Shown piece by piece: positions 13,175 through 20,667 of a stretch of DNA of 23,076 nucleotides (positions are counted from its first letter, which is position 1; every line of letters starts with the position of its first letter). Position numbers and translations under genes: made by a program. The notes under the pieces were generated by a model. The model did not search any database. It was not told the origin of the DNA and saw only the letters and a list, made by a program, of their open reading frames with translations. Where the stretch lies: the IMG/VR virus record IMGVR_UViG_3300048838_001267, positions 1 through 23,076 of that record. One strand, written 5' to 3'. This DNA is from a virus.

Positions 13175-14554
13175 ATGCCCGAACTCAAGGACGTGCTGGA
13201 GGATGTCCAGCGCGAGGTGAAGAAGTTTGGCGACGACGTCGGTTCGCTGAAATCCACCATGGAAAAGGACCTCAAGGAGGTTCGCGAGCTTGCCGAGAAG
13301 GCGGGCAAGGCGGCCGGCGAGGGGACTCAGCTGAAGGCCGATCTCGCGGCGCTGGCACGCGGCGTGGAAGAGAAGCATGCAGCCATCGAGGCCAAGGTCA
13401 AGGAGATCATGGAAAAGGCCCAGAAAGAGGCCGACGCCATTCTCGAGATCCAGAAGAAGATGAACCGTCCGGGCGGTCTCGGCGGTGGCGATCAGGAGAA
13501 GCTTCTGAAGGACGCGATGGAATTCAAACGCGTCGCGATGTCCCGCCGCGGCGAGCTGAAGTCGAACACCGTTCTCTCTCCCGAGAGCGTCAATGTCGAC
13601 GAATACAAGGCCTACCAGGCGGCATTCGCAATGTCGCTGCGCCGGGAAATCAACCATCTCTCCACCGAAGAGCAGAAGGCGATGATGGTCGGCTCGGATC
13701 CCGACGGCGGCTCCCTGGTGCCGACGCAGACCAGCTCCCGCATCATCACCAAGGTCTATGAGACCTCGCCGATCGACGAACTCGCCTATCATGAGACCGT
13801 GTCGACCGACGCACTCGAAATCGCGATCGATACCGATGAGGCCGGCGCTGGCTGGGTGGGCGAGACGGAGGCGCGACCCGAGACCAGCACGCCTCAGGTC
13901 GGCGTGCAGCGCATCCCCGTTCACGAGATCTACGCCAAGCCGAAAGCAACGCAGCAGCTCCTTGAGGATGCCGGCATCGACATTGAGGCGTGGCTCGCGG
14001 GCAAAGTGAGCGAGAAGTTCGCTCGCATGCGCGCCCTGGCGTTCATCTCCGGAAACGGCATCAAGAAGCCGCGCGGCATCCTGACCTATCCGGCGGGCTC
14101 CAACGGTGTCAGGGGCACCATCATGCAGGTGCCGTCGGGTAACGCCACGCTGCTGACCGACAATGGTCTCGTCACAATGACGTTCTCCATCAAGGACAAG
14201 TATCTGGCCAATGCCAACTGGCTCATGAAGCGCGGGACTGTAGGTTCCGTGATGCTCTTCAAGGACCTCAATGGCCAGTACATGTGGCGCCCTGGCCTCG
14301 AAGCGGGCAAGCCCTCGGTACTGCTGGGCTACAATGTCCGCCGCGCCGATGACATGCCCACCGTTGCGGCCGGAACCTTGCCGGTCGCATTCGGTGATTT
14401 CCGGGCGGGCTACACGGTCGTCGACCGGCTCGGCATCCGCACCCTGCGCGATCCCTATTCCTCGAAGCCCTTCGTGGAATTCTACACGCGCCAGCGCGTC
14501 GGCGGCGACGTCGTCGATTTCGAGGCCTTCGCTCTTCAGGTCGTCGGCACCTGA
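13175..14554 (+). CDS. Major capsid protein, HK97 fold, with N-terminal scaffold domain
   Basis: A 459-aa protein from ATG 13175, preceded by a strong GGAGGG site. Residues 1 to about 105 are a continuous charged coiled coil (KDVLEDVQREVKKFGDDVG..., KVKEIMEKAQKEADAILEIQKK). They serve as the fused scaffold (delta domain) that the upstream protease should remove. Residues from about 130 show the HK97 fold: GSDPDGGSLVPTQTSSRII, ETSPIDELAYHETV, WVGETEARPETSTPQ, and the E-loop/P-domain region through DRLGIRTLRDPYSSKPFVEFYTRQRVGGDVVDFEAF. A perfect hairpin follows the stop. Confidence 0.95.
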   Translation: MPELKDVLEDVQREVKKFGDDVGSLKSTMEKDLKEVRELAEKAGKAAGEGTQLKADLAALARGVEEKHAAIEAKVKEIMEKAQKEADAILEIQKKMNRPGGLGGGDQEKLLKDAMEFKRVAMSRRGELKSNTVLSPESVNVDEYKAYQAAFAMSLRREINHLSTEEQKAMMVGSDPDGGSLVPTQTSSRIITKVYETSPIDELAYHETVSTDALEIAIDTDEAGAGWVGETEARPETSTPQVGVQRIPVHEIYAKPKATQQLLEDAGIDIEAWLAGKVSEKFARMRALAFISGNGIKKPRGILTYPAGSNGVRGTIMQVPSGNATLLTDNGLVTMTFSIKDKYLANANWLMKRGTVGSVMLFKDLNGQYMWRPGLEAGKPSVLLGYNVRRADDMPTVAAGTLPVAFGDFRAGYTVVDRLGIRTLRDPYSSKPFVEFYTRQRVGGDVVDFEAFALQVVGT

Positions 14555-14568
14555 TTCCCTCACTCGCC

Positions 14569-14592
14569 GAGGCGCAGACAAGGCTGCGCCTC
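14569..14592 (+). terminator. Hairpin after major capsid gene
   Basis: GAGGCGCAG (14569-14577) pairs perfectly with CTGCGCCTC (14584-14592), 9 bp with a 6-base loop. No T-tract follows, so it is more likely an mRNA-stabilising or attenuating hairpin than a complete terminator. Confidence 0.6.
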
Positions 14593-14647
14593 ACTACGCC
14601 AAACCACCCGGTCAGCGCGCGGCGCGCGGGAAATCACGGAGGGTCCC

Positions 14648-15073
14648 ATGCGGGACATCATCTCTCACATCGACTTGAAGCGCGGCGTTTCGCCGGCGGC
14701 CGCCGTCACGGACAATACCCCGATCGTGTCGCAGATCGTCGACCGTCTCGGCTACGAGTCCGTCGCGTTTCTTCTGCTTCTCGGCGCCATCGCCGATACC
14801 GATGCGACGTTCACGGTCCTTATGGAGCACGGCGACGCCGCCAACCTGTCGGACGCGACGGCCGTTCCGGACGACATGCTCAATGGAACGGAGGCGCTTG
14901 CGACGCCGCTGTTCTCCAGCGACGACAAGGTCTTCAAACTCGGATACGTCGGCGGCAAACGCTACGTCCGCGTCACGCTCACGCCCGCCGCGAACAGCGG
15001 CAATCTCTTCGCGGCAGGCACATGGTTGCTCGGAAGCGCGAACCTGCGTCCGACACCTAACCCGCCTGCGTGA
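14648..15073 (+). CDS. Putative capsid decoration/structural protein
   Basis: A 141-aa protein from ATG 14648 with a strong GGAGGGTCCC just upstream. Signature stretches: DNTPIVSQIVDRLGYESVAFLLLLGAIADTDATFTVLMEHGD, then TEALATPLFSSDDKVFKLGYVGGKRYVRVTLTPAANSGN. It is beta-rich with no membrane segment. I recall this type directly after the capsid gene in many siphoviruses and GTA-like clusters, without a proven role. It stands alone between two strong hairpins, suggesting its own expression level. A head-surface protein is the best guess. Confidence 0.65.
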   Translation: MRDIISHIDLKRGVSPAAAVTDNTPIVSQIVDRLGYESVAFLLLLGAIADTDATFTVLMEHGDAANLSDATAVPDDMLNGTEALATPLFSSDDKVFKLGYVGGKRYVRVTLTPAANSGNLFAAGTWLLGSANLRPTPNPPA

Positions 15074-15090
15074 TCGCGGCGGACCAGCCT

Positions 15091-15112
15091 TGCCGGCGCC
15101 TCGGCGCCGGCA
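15091..15112 (+). terminator. Hairpin after putative decoration gene
   Basis: TGCCGGCGCC followed by TC and GGCGCCGGCA is a perfect palindrome, realistically a 9-bp stem with a CTCG loop. No T-tract follows. It could act as a partial terminator or as an mRNA-processing or stabilising element. Confidence 0.6.
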
Positions 15113-15144
15113 TCCTCCATCAACCAGACAAAGGATCAGCCGCC

Positions 15145-15819
15145 ATGAAAAAGGGCGAGGTCATCAAGGCATTCCCGTTTGCTCTGGACGGGATCAACGT
15201 TTCGCATTTCGCTATCGGAGCCGCATTCCCGCCGGAGGGCGAGAAGGTCGCGGACAGCGCCTTCGACGGACTTGTGTCCGCGGGCTACATCACCGCGCTC
15301 GCCGCAGAGGAAATACCGGCAGAGGAGGCGCTCAACCGGCGTATCATCGACGTCATAGACCGCCGACTGGCGGCGGCCTCGGATCAGGAACTCAAGGATA
15401 TCATTGCACGGTCCGGAGCACCGTACAGTGGCAATCTCGTGCATGCCCGGCTTGTGTATGCTGCGAAGCAGCAGCTGCAGGCCGAAATGGAAGGCAAGGC
15501 GCCGATATTCGGGACCAATCCGAACGCCGGCGTGACAGAGCAGCCTTTGTCTAAGCCGGGTGAAGCAACCCCGCCTTCTGCGGCTGCGGCCGTCGACGCC
15601 CAGCATGCGCAGGAGCAGACCGCTCAGCGGCTCGCTGGTGAGAACAAGGCCACCGATCAGTTCGGTAATCCTCTGGGTTCTGGCAAGTCGGAGGTTTCCG
15701 ACGCGGATCTGGAGGGAATGAAAAAGGACGAACTGGAGAATCTCGCCAGGGAGCGCGACGTCGATATCAGCGGCGCCAAGACCAAGGCCGAGATCATCGA
15801 CGCGCTGAAGAGCGCCTGA
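15145..15819 (+). CDS. Phage head protein with SAP-like C-terminus
   Basis: A 224-aa protein from ATG 15145, after AAGGA. The N-terminal ~120 residues (KKGEVIKAFPFALDGINV..., GEKVADSAFDGLVSAGYI) contain FPPEGE followed by a helical domain. A low-complexity linker (Ala, Pro, Gln rich) follows. The last 37 residues (DLEGMKKDELENLARERDVD, TKAEIIDALKSA) fit the helix-extension-helix of SAP or Rho-N-like motifs, which bind nucleic acid. Its place between capsid and connector genes suggests a structural or DNA-entry role. The function is not established. Confidence 0.65.
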   Translation: MKKGEVIKAFPFALDGINVSHFAIGAAFPPEGEKVADSAFDGLVSAGYITALAAEEIPAEEALNRRIIDVIDRRLAAASDQELKDIIARSGAPYSGNLVHARLVYAAKQQLQAEMEGKAPIFGTNPNAGVTEQPLSKPGEATPPSAAAAVDAQHAQEQTAQRLAGENKATDQFGNPLGSGKSEVSDADLEGMKKDELENLARERDVDISGAKTKAEIIDALKSA

Positions 15820-15852
15820 GAAGTCTCGCCTATTTCATGATGGAGCGGCCGC

Positions 15853-16506
15853 ATGCGTTCTGCTTTCACAGTGCTCACGCCTGCGGTCGATCCAAACCTG
15901 CTGTCGCTCTCCCAGATCAGGCAGTGTGCCGGACTCGCACCGAATGACGACAGCTTCGATGCCGACCTGATCGCCTTGAACGCCCGTGTCACCGCCGATA
16001 TCGCGGCTGCCTGCAATATTCGCGGGGACGGCGGTAATCCACCAACACTCTGCCGCGAGACAATCCGCGAGATGTTTCGGCAACGACGAGGTGACGACGT
16101 GATTTTCCTGTCGCGGCGGTTCGTCTCATCGATTTCGTCAGTCACGGAAGACGGCACTCTTCTCGTCGCCGGCGATACGGAACTTGACGCCGAGGCGGGC
16201 ATGTTGAGTCGCCGCTCTGGTTACCGCGACATTGCGTGGCGCCGTGGCGAGGTCGTGATCGAGTATGTGGCAGGTTTCGAGGTGGTCCCCGGCGACCTCG
16301 TTGGCGCGGCGATGGATCTCGCCCGGGTCCGGCTTTCGGCAGATTCGACGGATCCTCTTGAGCGCAGTCGGACTGTGACAATCGAAGATATCGAAACAAC
16401 GCGAGTTGACCGCTGGGCGGGGAGCATGCCCGGCGCTTCAGCCGGACCAGTTCCGGCTGACATAGCTGCGCGGCTTCAGCGATACATGAATGTGGGAATC
16501 GCCTGA
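15853..16506 (+). CDS. Head-tail connector, gp6/gp15-like
   Basis: A 217-aa protein from ATG 15853. LLSLSQIRQCAGLAPNDDSFDADLIALNARVTADIAAACNI is the standard helical opening of the gp6-like connector family. Beta strands follow (RRFVSSISSVTEDGTLL, YRDIAWRRGEVVIEYVAGFEVVPGDLVGAAMDLARVRLS), then the ending helix IAARLQRYMNVG. It forms the ring under the portal. A one-base overlap joins it to the next gene. Confidence 0.85.
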   Translation: MRSAFTVLTPAVDPNLLSLSQIRQCAGLAPNDDSFDADLIALNARVTADIAAACNIRGDGGNPPTLCRETIREMFRQRRGDDVIFLSRRFVSSISSVTEDGTLLVAGDTELDAEAGMLSRRSGYRDIAWRRGEVVIEYVAGFEVVPGDLVGAAMDLARVRLSADSTDPLERSRTVTIEDIETTRVDRWAGSMPGASAGPVPADIAARLQRYMNVGIA

Positions 16507-16850
16507 TGCTGGATATGTCGAACACTCCTTCCGGCATGATCGCGAGACTGGACGATTCCCTGAGGCGCCTTGGCCAGGACGTGATCCTGCGCACGGGCAA
16601 CACGACCGTTGGACAGGTGACCGTCCGTGCACATGTCCGCACCGTGAAGGCGCGTGATGAACTGATCGGAGGGATCGTTCAGGGCGACAAGATCGTGCGG
16701 ATCAGCCCGACCGGCCTTGGGAGCTTTGGTGAGCCGAAGAAGGGTCAGTTTGTCGTCATCGGCGGCAAACCTCACGCAATTGTTGCCGAACCAGAGTTCC
16801 TGCGACCCGGTGGAACGCTGGTGCGCATCAACATGATAGTGAGAGGGTGA
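16506..16850 (+). CDS. Head-tail joining/head closure protein
   Basis: A 114-aa protein from ATG 16506, which shares the last base of the connector stop. Alternating strands (DVILRTGNTTVGQVTVRAHVRTV, GDKIVRISPTG, KKGQFVVIGGKPHAIVAEPEFLRPGGTLVRINMIVRG) form a small beta barrel typical of head-closure proteins of the SPP1 gp16/HK97 gp7 type. The position between connector and gp10-like gene is the expected one. Confidence 0.75.
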   Translation: MLDMSNTPSGMIARLDDSLRRLGQDVILRTGNTTVGQVTVRAHVRTVKARDELIGGIVQGDKIVRISPTGLGSFGEPKKGQFVVIGGKPHAIVAEPEFLRPGGTLVRINMIVRG

Positions 16851-16857
16851 TCAGCCG

Positions 16858-17463
16858 ATGGCGCTGAAGTACGCTCCCGGCTCGATGAGCTTCGACGTCG
16901 CCCGCCGCGCGACGGCGGAGGCGACGCAGCGGGCCATCGTGCGGACGGCGAAGCGATTGCACGGAGAGGTCATGCGCACAGATCCCCGGCCGGCGCGCTT
17001 CACGCGCATCGTCGACGGCCAGATCGGTGCGCGCGAGGAAAGCGTGAGAGCCGACGGCGTCATTACTTACCTCTACCCGCGCCTCGACGCCGTGGTGCAG
17101 TATGCCATGGAGGTGCTGTTCGAACTCTCGCCGGTGCTGTCCGGGCTCTATCGGAACTCGCATACCATCTTCGTCGGAGGAACGGCCGTGCCGAACCTGA
17201 AGGGCTGGCAGCCCGATGAGGAGGTCGTCATCACGAATACCGTGCCGTACGCGCGGAAGATCGAGCTTGGCATCATGAAGATGCGCGTTGCGGGGTCTGC
17301 CCGCGTCTACGCTCAGGCTGCGAGGAAGGTACGCGCTCGCTTCGGAAACGTCGCGAAGATCGGTTTCACCTATCGCGGCATCATCGGCGGCGGCGTGTCA
17401 TCGTCGCGCGCCGGCAACAAGTCGGACTTGCGCTATCCGGCGCTGGTGATCACGGAACGCTGA
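16858..17463 (+). CDS. HK97 gp10-like neck/tail completion protein
   Basis: A 201-aa protein from ATG 16858, eight bases after the previous stop and preceded by GAGAGG. FDVARRATAEATQRAIVRTAKRLHGEVM is the N-terminal helix pair. YRNSHTIFVGG and ITNTVPYARKIELGIMKMRVAGSARVYAQAARKVRARFG match the HK97 gp10/minor tail pattern, in which a strand and the PYARKIE helix are conserved. It is somewhat longer than the usual ~140-aa members, the extra part being in the middle. It joins the head connector to the tail. Confidence 0.78.
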   Translation: MALKYAPGSMSFDVARRATAEATQRAIVRTAKRLHGEVMRTDPRPARFTRIVDGQIGAREESVRADGVITYLYPRLDAVVQYAMEVLFELSPVLSGLYRNSHTIFVGGTAVPNLKGWQPDEEVVITNTVPYARKIELGIMKMRVAGSARVYAQAARKVRARFGNVAKIGFTYRGIIGGGVSSSRAGNKSDLRYPALVITER

Positions 17464-17464
17464 C

Positions 17465-17917
17465 ATGGCCGATATTGCCGGCGCTCTCGCTGCCATAGAG
17501 CAGCGGTTCAATGCCGCGTGGACCGCGACGCCGAAGGCCTTCGAGAACGGCCCCGCGCCTCAGGTTCAGGACGTCAACGGCATATTGCTGCCGTGGGTGT
17601 TCTTCGAGGCCTATGTCAACGAGGCCGACATTCGGGGTGCTGGTCGGCCGGGCAACCATGTCGTCATCGATCGCGGGGAGATCGCGGCGACGGTGTTCGT
17701 GCCGCTGAACAGCAATCGCGCCACGGCGCTTCAGCATGCCGCCGCCATAGGCGAGGTCTTCCGTGTGCAGGAGTTCTATCACGCGGAGCCCGGCTGTTGC
17801 GTCAGGACGTGGACGCCGGTTGTCGGGCGGGGCGCCCGCACCGTTACCGAAAATCCCGACGGCAACTGGTGGGCCGTGACGGTGACCATTCCCTTCGAGT
17901 TCATCCGCTTCGCTTGA
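17465..17917 (+). CDS. Tail terminator-like protein
   Basis: A 150-aa protein from ATG 17465, one base after the previous stop. It opens with a helix (IAGALAAIEQRFNAAW) and is then beta-rich (VNGILLPWVFFEAYVNEADIRG, RGEIAATVFVPLN, VGRGARTVTENPDGNWWAVTVTIPFEFIRFA). This is the layout of the gpU/DUF4128 tail terminator fold, and it occupies the slot just before the tail tube gene. These proteins cap the tail tube and set the joint to the head. Confidence 0.72.
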   Translation: MADIAGALAAIEQRFNAAWTATPKAFENGPAPQVQDVNGILLPWVFFEAYVNEADIRGAGRPGNHVVIDRGEIAATVFVPLNSNRATALQHAAAIGEVFRVQEFYHAEPGCCVRTWTPVVGRGARTVTENPDGNWWAVTVTIPFEFIRFA

Positions 17918-17925
17918 AGCGTCCG

Positions 17926-17946
17926 GCGGCGTGACGCCCGCGCCGC
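17926..17946 (+). terminator. Hairpin before the tail tube gene
   Basis: GCGGCG (17926-17931) pairs with CGCCGC (17941-17946) around a 9-base loop. A short CTCTT follows. Weak, and only suggestive of a partial terminator. Confidence 0.4.
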
Positions 17947-18002
17947 TCTTCAATCCATGCCGGTCGGGCGACGGCGCTCCCTCAAGATGAAGGAATGCAA
18001 AG

Positions 18003-19193
18003 ATGGTGCATCAAACAGGGCGCCAGATCGAAGTCGCCTATAAGGTGGAGTCGGCATACGGCGCACTCGCGGGCGCGAGCGGCGCGAAGGTCTTCCGACC
18101 GAATTCCGGCAACCTCTCGATGTCGATCGAGCCGATCGGCTCCAATGAAAATCGCCGCGACGGCATGAAGACCCGTGGTCGCCATGGCACCCGCAACGTG
18201 ACCGGGCAGTATACGGGAGACCTCTCGGTCGGCTCGTATGACGACTGGATCGAGGCGGTGTTCCGCGGCACGTTCAGCGCGGCGCTCGAACTGGACGAGG
18301 GCGATTTCACCTCGATCACGACGACGGCGAATACGATCGTGCTGGCCTCGGGCTCGCCGATCTCTCTCGGCCTGCGCGTCGGCGACATAATTCGCCTCAG
18401 CGACCACGCCACGGCCGCCAATAATGACCGCAACCTTCGCATCACGGCGCTGGACTCCACGACGATCACCGTCGCCGAGACGATCACGCTGAACAATACG
18501 CCGGATACCGACGTGACCATCACCCGGCCAAAGAAGGTGATTCAGGGCGTCACTTCGCGCTCCTTCACCGTGGAAGAGCGCGAGATCGACATCGACAGTT
18601 CGGAAGTCTTCACCGGTATCCGCGTCGGCCAGATGCAGCTGCAGATGCAGCCGAACGGAATGGCGACACTGAGCTTCAGCCTGGTCGGACAGGATATGCA
18701 GGTGAAGAGCGGCGCTGACAGCCCGTACTTCACAACTCCTTCCGAGACGACCACGATCGGTCTCACTTCGGTCGAGGCGAAGATCAGGATCGGCTCCGAG
18801 GATGTCGTCGATATCACGTCGCTCGACCTGACGCTGAACCTCAATGCCGCCGGTCAGCCGGTCGTCGGGTCGAACCTGACGCCCGACGTGTTCACCAACC
18901 TCGCCGACGTGCAAGGTTCGATCACGGCGCTGAAGCGGGATGCGGCGCGCACTCAGCAGTATCTCGATGAGGACGGCTTGTCGCTCTACCTGCTTTTTGA
19001 AGAGAAGGTTGAAAGCGGCACGCCGGGATTCTGCGCCTTCTGCATCCCGAACCTGACGCTGGCGAGCGCCACAAAGTCCGATCTCGGCACTGACGGCGCG
19101 CGCACACAGTCGTTCTCCCTGCTTGTCGGCAAGGATCTGCGCGGCGGCGCGTATGACCCGACGATGCTGACATTCCAGACGAGTGCGGCGTGA
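18003..19193 (+). CDS. Tail tube (major tail) protein
   Basis: A 396-aa protein from ATG 18003, after AAGGA at the usual distance. TGRQIEVAYKVESAYGALAGASGAKVFRPNSGNLSM and the GRHGTRNVTGQYTGDLSVGSYDDWIEAVFRGTF block are typical of tail tube proteins. Residues about 97-175 form an inserted beta domain rich in Thr/Ile/Asp (TSITTTANTIVL, ITALDSTTITVAETI), probably surface exposed. It then returns to the tube fold (VEEREIDIDSSEVFTGIRVGQMQLQMQPNG). The long form is common in this group. It polymerises into the tail tube. Confidence 0.88.
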   Translation: MVHQTGRQIEVAYKVESAYGALAGASGAKVFRPNSGNLSMSIEPIGSNENRRDGMKTRGRHGTRNVTGQYTGDLSVGSYDDWIEAVFRGTFSAALELDEGDFTSITTTANTIVLASGSPISLGLRVGDIIRLSDHATAANNDRNLRITALDSTTITVAETITLNNTPDTDVTITRPKKVIQGVTSRSFTVEEREIDIDSSEVFTGIRVGQMQLQMQPNGMATLSFSLVGQDMQVKSGADSPYFTTPSETTTIGLTSVEAKIRIGSEDVVDITSLDLTLNLNAAGQPVVGSNLTPDVFTNLADVQGSITALKRDAARTQQYLDEDGLSLYLLFEEKVESGTPGFCAFCIPNLTLASATKSDLGTDGARTQSFSLLVGKDLRGGAYDPTMLTFQTSAA

Positions 19194-19408
19194 TGAGCGC
19201 CGCCGACAAGGTGCGCGAGGCTGCGTCGGTGCTTGCCGCCGCGATCTCGCAGGCGCAATCGGCCGGCTATATCGTGACATGGCCGCGCCGCGCGGCCGAT
19301 CTTCCGGCCATCGCCGTCAGCGCCACGGCGCGCGCTCTGGAATCGGAAGCTGCTCCAGCCGCCGCGAAGCCGGCTCCGCGAGCGCGTCCGGCCCGCAAGA
19401 CATCCTGA
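19193..19408 (+). CDS. Small phage protein after tail tube
   Basis: A 71-aa protein from ATG 19193 (TGATG junction); GTG 19190 is an alternative. One helix-rich part (ADKVREAASVLAAAISQAQSAGYIVTWPRRAADLPAIAVS) is followed by an Ala/Pro/Arg-rich basic tail (AAPAAAKPAPRARPARK). No recognised domain. It lies exactly between the tail tube and the chaperone, where siphoviruses often carry a small accessory tail gene. Confidence 0.6.
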   Translation: MSAADKVREAASVLAAAISQAQSAGYIVTWPRRAADLPAIAVSATARALESEAAPAAAKPAPRARPARKTS

Positions 19409-19451
19409 TCACCATCCCGTCGGCAACGGGCATCTGGAAACTGCGCAGTGA

Positions 19452-19482
19452 GCGGGCCGGCGTATTGCCGACGTCGGCCCGC
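19452..19482 (+). terminator. Hairpin before the tail chaperone gene
   Basis: GCGGGCCG (19452-19459) pairs perfectly with CGGCCCGC (19475-19482), 8 bp with a 15-base loop. No T-tract. It lies in the 103-base gap before the chaperone. Confidence 0.55.
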
Positions 19483-19511
19483 GACCCTTACGGCAAAAGG
19501 AATTTCGAGCC

Positions 19512-19964
19512 ATGGCAAAGAACGAAAACGTCGCCGTCATCGACTTCAGCGACGACGACCTGAACACGCAGGACACCGCCGACATGGTCGTCGTCGTCGG
19601 CGGCAAGCCTACCGACTGGATATGGACCTTCGCCGGCCCCGGCCACCCGCAGACGGTCGAGCACAACAACCGCGTCGCCCGCGACGCGCTGCACGAGTCG
19701 CGCCAGCATGAGCAGAGCCGGTTGAACGGCAAGAAGGTCAAGCTGCCCGACGAGAGCGTCGAGGAGGTCCGCGAGCGCAACGTGCAGTGGATCGTCGCCC
19801 GCCTGATAGGCTGGACGCCTGTCCGCATCAATGGCGAGGACTACGCGTTCTCGCAGGACAATGCACGGAAGCTCCTGCTCGATCCGCGCAAGCCGTTCCT
19901 GCAACAAGCCATCGACTTCCTGACGGCGGACGATTCTTTCACGAAGCGCTCGGCGAAGATCTGA
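19512..19964 (+). CDS. Tail assembly chaperone, short form (gpG-like)
   Basis: A 150-aa protein from ATG 19512, preceded by AAAAGGA. It has an acidic beginning (VIDFSDDDLNTQD), a central TDWIWTFAGPGHPQTVEHNNRVARDALHES, and a helical end (EEVRERNVQWIVARLIGWTPVRINGEDYAFSQDNARKLLLDPRKPFLQQAIDFLTADDSFTKRSAKI). The position just upstream of the tape measure gene and the size fit the gpG-type chaperone. These chaperones bind the tape measure protein before tube polymerisation. A second frame opens in its 3' end, see the next entry. Confidence 0.82.
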   Translation: MAKNENVAVIDFSDDDLNTQDTADMVVVVGGKPTDWIWTFAGPGHPQTVEHNNRVARDALHESRQHEQSRLNGKKVKLPDESVEEVRERNVQWIVARLIGWTPVRINGEDYAFSQDNARKLLLDPRKPFLQQAIDFLTADDSFTKRSAKI

Positions 19965-20317
19965 AGGCGCACGCCGAGCGCACATTCGCGCTCAACGAGA
20001 TCGATCCGGAGACGAAGGTCAGCTATCGCGAGACGCTGCAAGGCCTTCTGGATCGGGCGCGCGCCGACGAGCGGCGGGCGGAACTGGAGGCGGAGCTTGC
20101 CGTTCCGCCGCTGCCTCGCGAACTTGACTATCTGTGGCGGGCCTTCTGGCGGCTCGCCGGCCGCCGGCAGAGCTCCGGCTTCGGCCCGGCGCGCATCAGC
20201 TGGATGGAGATCGACGCATTTGTGCGGCTGTCAGGGATGCGGCTCGCGCCGTGGGAAATCGAGCTGATCGAGGAACTGGACGATCTGTATCTAATGGAGC
20301 GGAAGGGGACGGAGTAG
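19937..20317 (+). CDS. Tail chaperone extension (gpT-like), made by -1 frameshift
   Basis: This frame is -1 relative to the short chaperone and is open from 19712 to the stop at 20317. From 19964 to beyond 20100 it has no ATG, GTG or TTG. The only start codon in the overlap that I find is GTG 19787, from which the translation reads as non-native for 50 residues. From about 19934 it becomes natural (FFHEALGEDLKAHAERTFALNEIDP, then a block ending FGPARISWMEIDAFVRLSGMRLAPWEIELI). That last block is typical of tail assembly chaperones in alphaproteobacterial phages. A -1 shift near TTCTTTC at 19934-19940 would give a fusion of about 268 aa. The exact site is uncertain; coordinates start at the candidate. 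Confidence 0.7.
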   Translation, partial: FHEALGEDLKAHAERTFALNEIDPETKVSYRETLQGLLDRARADERRAELEAELAVPPLPRELDYLWRAFWRLAGRRQSSGFGPARISWMEIDAFVRLSGMRLAPWEIELIEELDDLYLMERKGTE

Positions 20318-20614
20318 CTATTTCTTCTTTCGCCAGACTAGGGGATCGGCGGCGTAGGCTTCGTAATAAGGGTTAAGTTCGCTTTCCTTCAAGATCAGCT
20401 TGGTTGTCCGGTCAAGAAGGCGGCGTTCATCGCAGGAATAAAGCATCATGACCGCGCTCTTGGCTTCCTCTTCGGAATAGGGTTTGGCCCGAAGCGTCAG
20501 ATCTGAAATCGCTCGCTCGCACCACGCAATCCATTGCGGCGTCGGAAACACCTGGGCTCCAGACGGACTGGCCGCCCCCAACATCATAACCAACAGCAGA
20601 AATTCTGTTCGCAT
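20318..20614 (-). CDS. Secreted small protein, candidate moron
   Basis: A 98-aa protein on the minus strand, the only gene so oriented. The start is ATG at 20614 (complement), 7 bases after GGAGG (20622-20626), which is better than the upstream alternative at 20665. Signal peptide: MRTE, hydrophobic FLLLVMMLGAA, cleavage expected after SGA at residue 20. The mature part (QVFPTPQWIAWCERAISDL..., SEEEAKSAVMMLYSCDERRLLDRTTKLILKE, ending WRKKK) has cysteines 32 and 61 that could pair. By eye its GC is clearly lower than in neighbouring genes. Its stop abuts the chaperone stop without a gap (TAG next to CTA). It lies between tail chaperone and tape measure, interrupting an otherwise fixed order. 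Function unknown; export suggests envelope modification or superinfection exclusion. Confidence 0.75.
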   Translation of the reverse strand: MRTEFLLLVMMLGAASPSGAQVFPTPQWIAWCERAISDLTLRAKPYSEEEAKSAVMMLYSCDERRLLDRTTKLILKESELNPYYEAYAADPLVWRKKK

Positions 20615-20636
20615 CGTCGCGCCTCCGAAGGGCGGC

Positions 20637-20665
20637 ACGATAGCGTGGCGTTCAAAAGCGGGCAA
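20637..20665 (-). promoter_or_regulatory. Candidate sigma-70 promoter of the moron
   Basis: On the minus strand: TTGCCC (complement of 20660-20665) as -35, 17-base spacer, TATCGT (complement of 20637-20642) as -10. Four of six matches each. The start of transcription would lie about 16 bases before the ATG. The promoter sits in the short gap before, and directly beside, the tape measure start. Confidence 0.45.
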
Positions 20666-20667
20666 TC

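Noticed and set aside
13157-14581. 474-codon minus-strand frame opposite the major capsid gene
   Set aside because: The capsid gene is certain. The antisense product has no family features and no ribosome binding site.
17982-19280. 432-codon minus-strand frame opposite the tail tube gene
   Set aside because: Arg-rich antisense of a well supported structural gene, without domain or start context.
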